Part shown: one piece after another, positions 60,919 through 64,000 of the stretch
Layout: each line of letters starts with the position of its first letter
Numbering within the stretch: the first letter of the stretch is position 1
DNA from: Flavobacterium sp.
Lineage (GTDB): Bacteria > Bacteroidota > Bacteroidia > Flavobacteriales > Flavobacteriaceae
NCBI RefSeq assembly: GCF_027484705.1
Contig: NZ_JAIXSL010000024.1
Location: 62,001-126,000 of the forward strand
DNA: 64,000 nt
Direction of reading: 5' to 3'
Notes under the pieces: model-generated
The model's input: only the letters and a program-made list of their open reading frames with translations
The model's database searches: none
What the model was told of the DNA's origin: nothing
Program-made: the position numbers and the translations under genes

Positions 60919-62691
60919 ATGTTTGATATTTCTGTATTAAAAGAAATGAAGCTTACTGAGCTTCAGGATATCGCTAAATTAGCAAAAACCATCAAGTTTT
61001 ACGGTGTCAAAAAAGAAGCTCTGATCGATATGATTCTGAAGCATCAAGCCGCCAGTGAAACCAAAGATCAACCTACTCCGGCTCCAGTTCAAGACAACGA
61101 AGAGAAGTCAAAAAGAACCCGAATCACCGCCAATAAAAAACCAGCGATTACTAAAGAAGCGACGCTTTTTTCTGCAACTGTAGAACCTGTAATCACAGAA
61201 GAAATCGCACCCAAAGAAACTGCTGAGGCTGTAACGCCACAAAATGCTTCGGAAGGTAAAAGCCCTAAAGTCATTAAATTCAAAAAATCGGAATACGAAA
61301 AAAAACTGGCTAAAAAAGAACAGAAAGCCGCAACGCCTGAAGTTTCTGAAGTAGCAGAACCCGAAGCCGCTGAAATCAACGTAGAACAACAGGTTTCTGT
61401 CGCGGAGAAAAAAGTAAATCCGAACCAACTTCACAAACAAAATCAAAACGGCAACCAGAACCAAAATGGAAATGGAAACCAAAATGGAAACGGCAATGGT
61501 CTTGGTCCGAACGGCAACCAGAACCCGAATTTCAAAAATAAAAAGAACAACAATTTCCGCGATGCCGATTTTGAATTTGATGGGATCATCGAAAGCGAAG
61601 GCGTTTTAGAAATGATGCCCGACGGTTACGGATTCTTGCGTTCGTCGGATTACAATTATTTAGCGTCACCGGATGATATTTATCTTTCGACCTCTCAGAT
61701 CCGTTTGTTTGGTTTAAAAACGGGCGATACTGTAAAAGGAGTGGTGCGTCCGCCGAAAGAAGGCGAGAAGTTTTTCCCATTAGTACGCGTTTTAAAAATT
61801 AACGGACATGATCCGCAGGTAGTCCGAGACCGTGTGTCTTTCGAACATTTGACGCCGGTATTCCCGACGGAGAAATTCAGATTGGCAGAAAAAGGAAGTT
61901 CGATTTCTACAAGAATCATCGATTTGTTTTCTCCAATAGGGAAAGGACAGCGTGGTATGATCGTCGCGCAGCCGAAAACCGGTAAGACGATGTTGTTGAA
62001 AGACATTGCCAACGCGATAGCTGCCAATCACCCAGAAGTATATTTATTAGTATTACTGATTGACGAGCGCCCTGAAGAGGTGACCGACATGCAACGTTCA
62101 GTTCGCGGCGAAGTTATCGCTTCGACATTTGATAGAGAACCACAAGAGCACGTAAAAATCGCGAATATCGTTTTGGAAAAAGCGAAACGTCTGGTAGAAT
62201 GCGGTCATGATGTGGTGATTTTGCTCGATTCGATTACGCGTTTGGCCAGAGCTTACAACACCGTGCAACCGGCTTCCGGAAAAGTATTGAGCGGTGGTGT
62301 CGATGCCAATGCGTTGCAGAAACCGAAACGTTTCTTCGGAGCGGCCAGAAATGTAGAGCACGGCGGTTCGCTGAGCATTATCGCGACGGCCCTGACCGAA
62401 ACAGGTTCGAAAATGGACGAGGTGATTTTTGAGGAATTCAAAGGAACCGGTAACATGGAATTGCAATTGGATCGTAAGATTGCGAACAAGCGTATTTTCC
62501 CTGCGATTGATCTGACTTCATCAAGTACGCGAAGAGACGATTTATTGCTTGATGAAAAAACATTACAACGTATGTGGATTATGCGCAAATATTTATCGGA
62601 TATGAATCCGGTAGAAGCGATGGATTTCATCAACGACCGTTTCAAGAAAACCAGAAATAACGAAGAGTTTCTGATTTCGATGAACGATTAA
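60919..62691 (+). CDS. rho: Transcription termination factor Rho with long disordered insert
   Basis: Rho is the hexameric RNA helicase that ends transcription. Residues 1-45 are the Rho_N helical domain ([20 protein letters not shown]). Residues about 50-215 are an insert first rich in Glu, Ala and Lys and then in Asn, Gln and Gly ([18 protein letters not shown]). The RNA-binding cold-shock domain follows ([17 protein letters not shown]), then the ATPase with Walker A at about residue 352 (QPKTGKT), [15 protein letters not shown] and the Q-loop. The 590-residue length exceeds E. coli Rho (419) because of this insert, which is common in Bacteroidota. Confidence 0.95.
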   Translation: MFDISVLKEMKLTELQDIAKLAKTIKFYGVKKEALIDMILKHQAASETKDQPTPAPVQDNEEKSKRTRITANKKPAITKEATLFSATVEPVITEEIAPKETAEAVTPQNASEGKSPKVIKFKKSEYEKKLAKKEQKAATPEVSEVAEPEAAEINVEQQVSVAEKKVNPNQLHKQNQNGNQNQNGNGNQNGNGNGLGPNGNQNPNFKNKKNNNFRDADFEFDGIIESEGVLEMMPDGYGFLRSSDYNYLASPDDIYLSTSQIRLFGLKTGDTVKGVVRPPKEGEKFFPLVRVLKINGHDPQVVRDRVSFEHLTPVFPTEKFRLAEKGSSISTRIIDLFSPIGKGQRGMIVAQPKTGKTMLLKDIANAIAANHPEVYLLVLLIDERPEEVTDMQRSVRGEVIASTFDREPQEHVKIANIVLEKAKRLVECGHDVVILLDSITRLARAYNTVQPASGKVLSGGVDANALQKPKRFFGAARNVEHGGSLSIIATALTETGSKMDEVIFEEFKGTGNMELQLDRKIANKRIFPAIDLTSSSTRRDDLLLDEKTLQRMWIMRKYLSDMNPVEAMDFINDRFKKTRNNEEFLISMND

Positions 62692-62727
62692 GTTCAATTA
62701 ATAATTGATAATTAACAATTGATAATT

Positions 62728-62759
62728 AAAAAGCTCCAAGATGATTGGAGCTTTTTTTA
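62728..62759. terminator. Terminator after rho
   Basis: AAAGCTCCAA and TTGGAGCTTT pair around five bases, followed by a T-run. An AATTGATAATTAA direct repeat lies just upstream. The A-run on the left may also serve the convergent endonuclease gene. Confidence 0.9.
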
Positions 62760-62769
62760 TTGTGTTAGA

Positions 62770-63855
62770 TTAATTCACCACAATTTTCTTAGTAGCGGTT
62801 TGCGAGTTCGAAGTCAACTTTACAAAGTAAAAACCTTGAGGCAAATTTTCTAAAGTGTACGAATGGTTCACTTCGGTGGGATGTTGTATTTTCTGCACCA
62901 GTTGTCCGTTGATATTGATGAGTTCAATAGTATCGATGGTATTGTTGCTTGTGATGTTTATATGGTTGTCATTCGTCGGATTCGGATAAATCGCAATGGA
63001 ATTTGACAAGTCAAAAGTAGTATTGCTCAGGAACATGCCCGGCCAACGGTTTTCCGCCGGACTGCCGCCCCAAATGACTGTCGCTAAAAAAGGATTGTCG
63101 ATAAAAGGATTTCGGTTTCCTTGTCCGTAAGCATTATTAGCGTTTCCTAAATAAGTGTTTCTTCGATCTTCCACTTCAGAAACAGGATCTTCGGCATTCC
63201 ATTCCAACAATAAATTGATCATATTGCCATCAATGCTATTGACGGTTCCGACCGATACGTACATAGGAATACATTGTGTGCCATAACGCAGATACATATA
63301 CATCATCATACGCGCGATGTCGCCTTTCCATTCATCACCGGGATACCAATAGGCGCCAATGATTCCAGAGTTTCCTGAACCTGCTGCGAATTTTCTACTG
63401 GCACGGTCTGAATTCCGATCAACATCAGAAGCCCGGATGTGGTGCGCATCTGAACCTGGGCCATCGTTTCCCAAATCGGGATCACCCAAGGATTTGGCGA
63501 AAGTATGTTCGCGGTTCCAATTGCAGGCGCCGGTTCCGTCATCGTATTTGTAGCGTTTTCTATGGTCTTTATGATCGGTGACATCAGCCGGACAGATGGT
63601 GCTGCTGAATCCGTAAACCAGAAACACATTGTTGTTGTCCGTTGGATCGACATCGACGACTTTAATCGCGTCTTCGGCTTGTTGGTACGTTAAGAAATGG
63701 GTATGAGTTTGTGTGATTTTGATCGCCAACGCTTCTTTCAAAGCCATTCCAGTCTGATTGAAGTTGAATCCGTTATAGTAAGCTGCCGGATTACCCGATT
63801 GAGAAAAACCAAAAGTTAGTTTTAAAACGAATAGGGCAATGATTAATTTTTTCAT
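62770..63855 (-). CDS. Secreted endonuclease I with T9SS sorting domain
   Basis: The start is taken at 63855, where MKKLIIALFVLKLTFGFSQ is a signal peptide. The nuclease domain resembles EndA of E. coli and Vibrio Dns: CNWNREHTFAKSLG contains the catalytic histidine of the beta-beta-alpha metal site, followed by SDAHHIRASDVDRNSDRASRKF. The C-terminal part (IAIYPNPTNDNHINIT...TKKIVVN) is a type A sorting signal. It is predicted to be an extracellular or surface non-specific DNase, useful for phosphate and nucleobase scavenging or biofilm DNA. Confidence 0.9.
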   Translation of the reverse strand: MKKLIIALFVLKLTFGFSQSGNPAAYYNGFNFNQTGMALKEALAIKITQTHTHFLTYQQAEDAIKVVDVDPTDNNNVFLVYGFSSTICPADVTDHKDHRKRYKYDDGTGACNWNREHTFAKSLGDPDLGNDGPGSDAHHIRASDVDRNSDRASRKFAAGSGNSGIIGAYWYPGDEWKGDIARMMMYMYLRYGTQCIPMYVSVGTVNSIDGNMINLLLEWNAEDPVSEVEDRRNTYLGNANNAYGQGNRNPFIDNPFLATVIWGGSPAENRWPGMFLSNTTFDLSNSIAIYPNPTNDNHINITSNNTIDTIELININGQLVQKIQHPTEVNHSYTLENLPQGFYFVKLTSNSQTATKKIVVN

Positions 63856-63920
63856 GATACATTTTTTGCGGCTGTAAATGTAATCAGTTTGTCGGAATAA
63901 CAATCAAATTTTAACGGCAT

Positions 63921-63949
63921 AAAAAAACCTTCCACACGGAAGGCTTTTG
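63921..63949 (-). terminator. Terminator of the partial gene at the window end
   Basis: AACCTTCC-acac-GGAAGGCTT; on the minus strand it is followed by seven T residues. Confidence 0.8.
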
Positions 63950-63966
63950 AAATAGGGTAACTTTTT

Positions 63967-64000
63967 TTAGTTGACGATCACTTTTTTGGTGATTGATTTT
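63967..64000 (-). CDS. Last codons of a T9SS-sorted secreted protein (partial)
   Basis: The minus strand reads KSITKKVIVN then TAA. This is the standard ending of a type A T9SS sorting domain and closely resembles the ATKKIVVN end of the adjacent endonuclease. The rest of the gene is beyond the window, so its catalytic or binding domain is unknown. Confidence 0.6.
   Translation of the reverse strand, partial: KSITKKVIVN

Overview
This window looks like chromosomal DNA of a Flavobacterium-like member of the Bacteroidota (Flavobacteriaceae). The signs are type IX secretion C-terminal sorting tails (YPNP...KxVKx), many promoters carrying the Bacteroidota -7 box TAnnTTTG, almost no Shine-Dalgarno sequences, short lipoproteins with a C-x lipobox, and several families known mainly from flavobacteria (DUF6452/DUF6048, DUF6095, DUF4293, the CCC-motif membrane protein). 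No rRNA, tRNA, CRISPR array, IS element or prophage was seen, and no gene-free stretch exceeds about 300 bases.

Layout. 1-6.2 kb: the end of an outer-membrane protein, a secreted transglutaminase-like protein, and the topoisomerase IV pair parE-parC. 6.2-13.8 kb: mostly minus-strand housekeeping and envelope genes (glycine-zipper lipoprotein, TerC, DinB-like, DUF2490, a pentapeptide/DUF6095/murQ operon, YoaK, ZIP transporter, methyltransferase). 13.8-19.4 kb: RNA methyltransferases (a THUMP-domain enzyme and RlmD), the DUF6452/DUF6048 pair, an AIM24-like protein and DoxX. 19.6-24.2 kb: a 1506-residue secreted T9SS protein built of 16 near-identical 76-residue repeats. 24.4-25.4 kb: a zinc alcohol dehydrogenase.

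25.6-42.7 kb is the most coherent part: a purine-degradation supercluster on the plus strand. It holds guanine deaminase, three-gene xanthine dehydrogenase (xdhA, xdhB, xdhC), an embedded molybdenum-cofactor set (moeA, moaD, a MoeB-rhodanese fusion, moaE, a moaC-moaB fusion, moaA) with a TauE/SafE-type transporter. It continues with allantoinase, allantoicase, a membrane urate hydroxylase with a cytochrome c domain (PuuD), a UraD-UraH fusion and a CitE-like protein (DUF6986 type). Together these take guanine and xanthine through urate and allantoin to ureidoglycolate and urea. The CitE-like protein is a candidate for handling the resulting C2 unit, which is the most interesting functional hypothesis here.

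42.8-64 kb: orphan histidine kinase, ornithine aminotransferase with a cysteine-rich insert, small membrane proteins, a Smr-domain protein, a small frameshifted gene missed by the ORF track, a cysteine desulfurase, PorT-like barrel, GH13 lipoprotein, parallel beta-helix T9SS protein, lpdA, PAP2 phosphatase, ABC exporter, truA, a phosphoesterase, DUF4293, rho with a prion-like insert, a secreted endonuclease I, and the last codons of another T9SS protein.

Several intergenic regions carry a dispersed element with conserved flanks around a hairpin whose stem sequence varies but stays paired. Most copies point at the start codon of the next gene, and one copy encodes the C-terminal 17 residues of TruA. 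Other palindromic intergenic repeats sit at 36.3, 59.3 and 60.0-60.25 kb.
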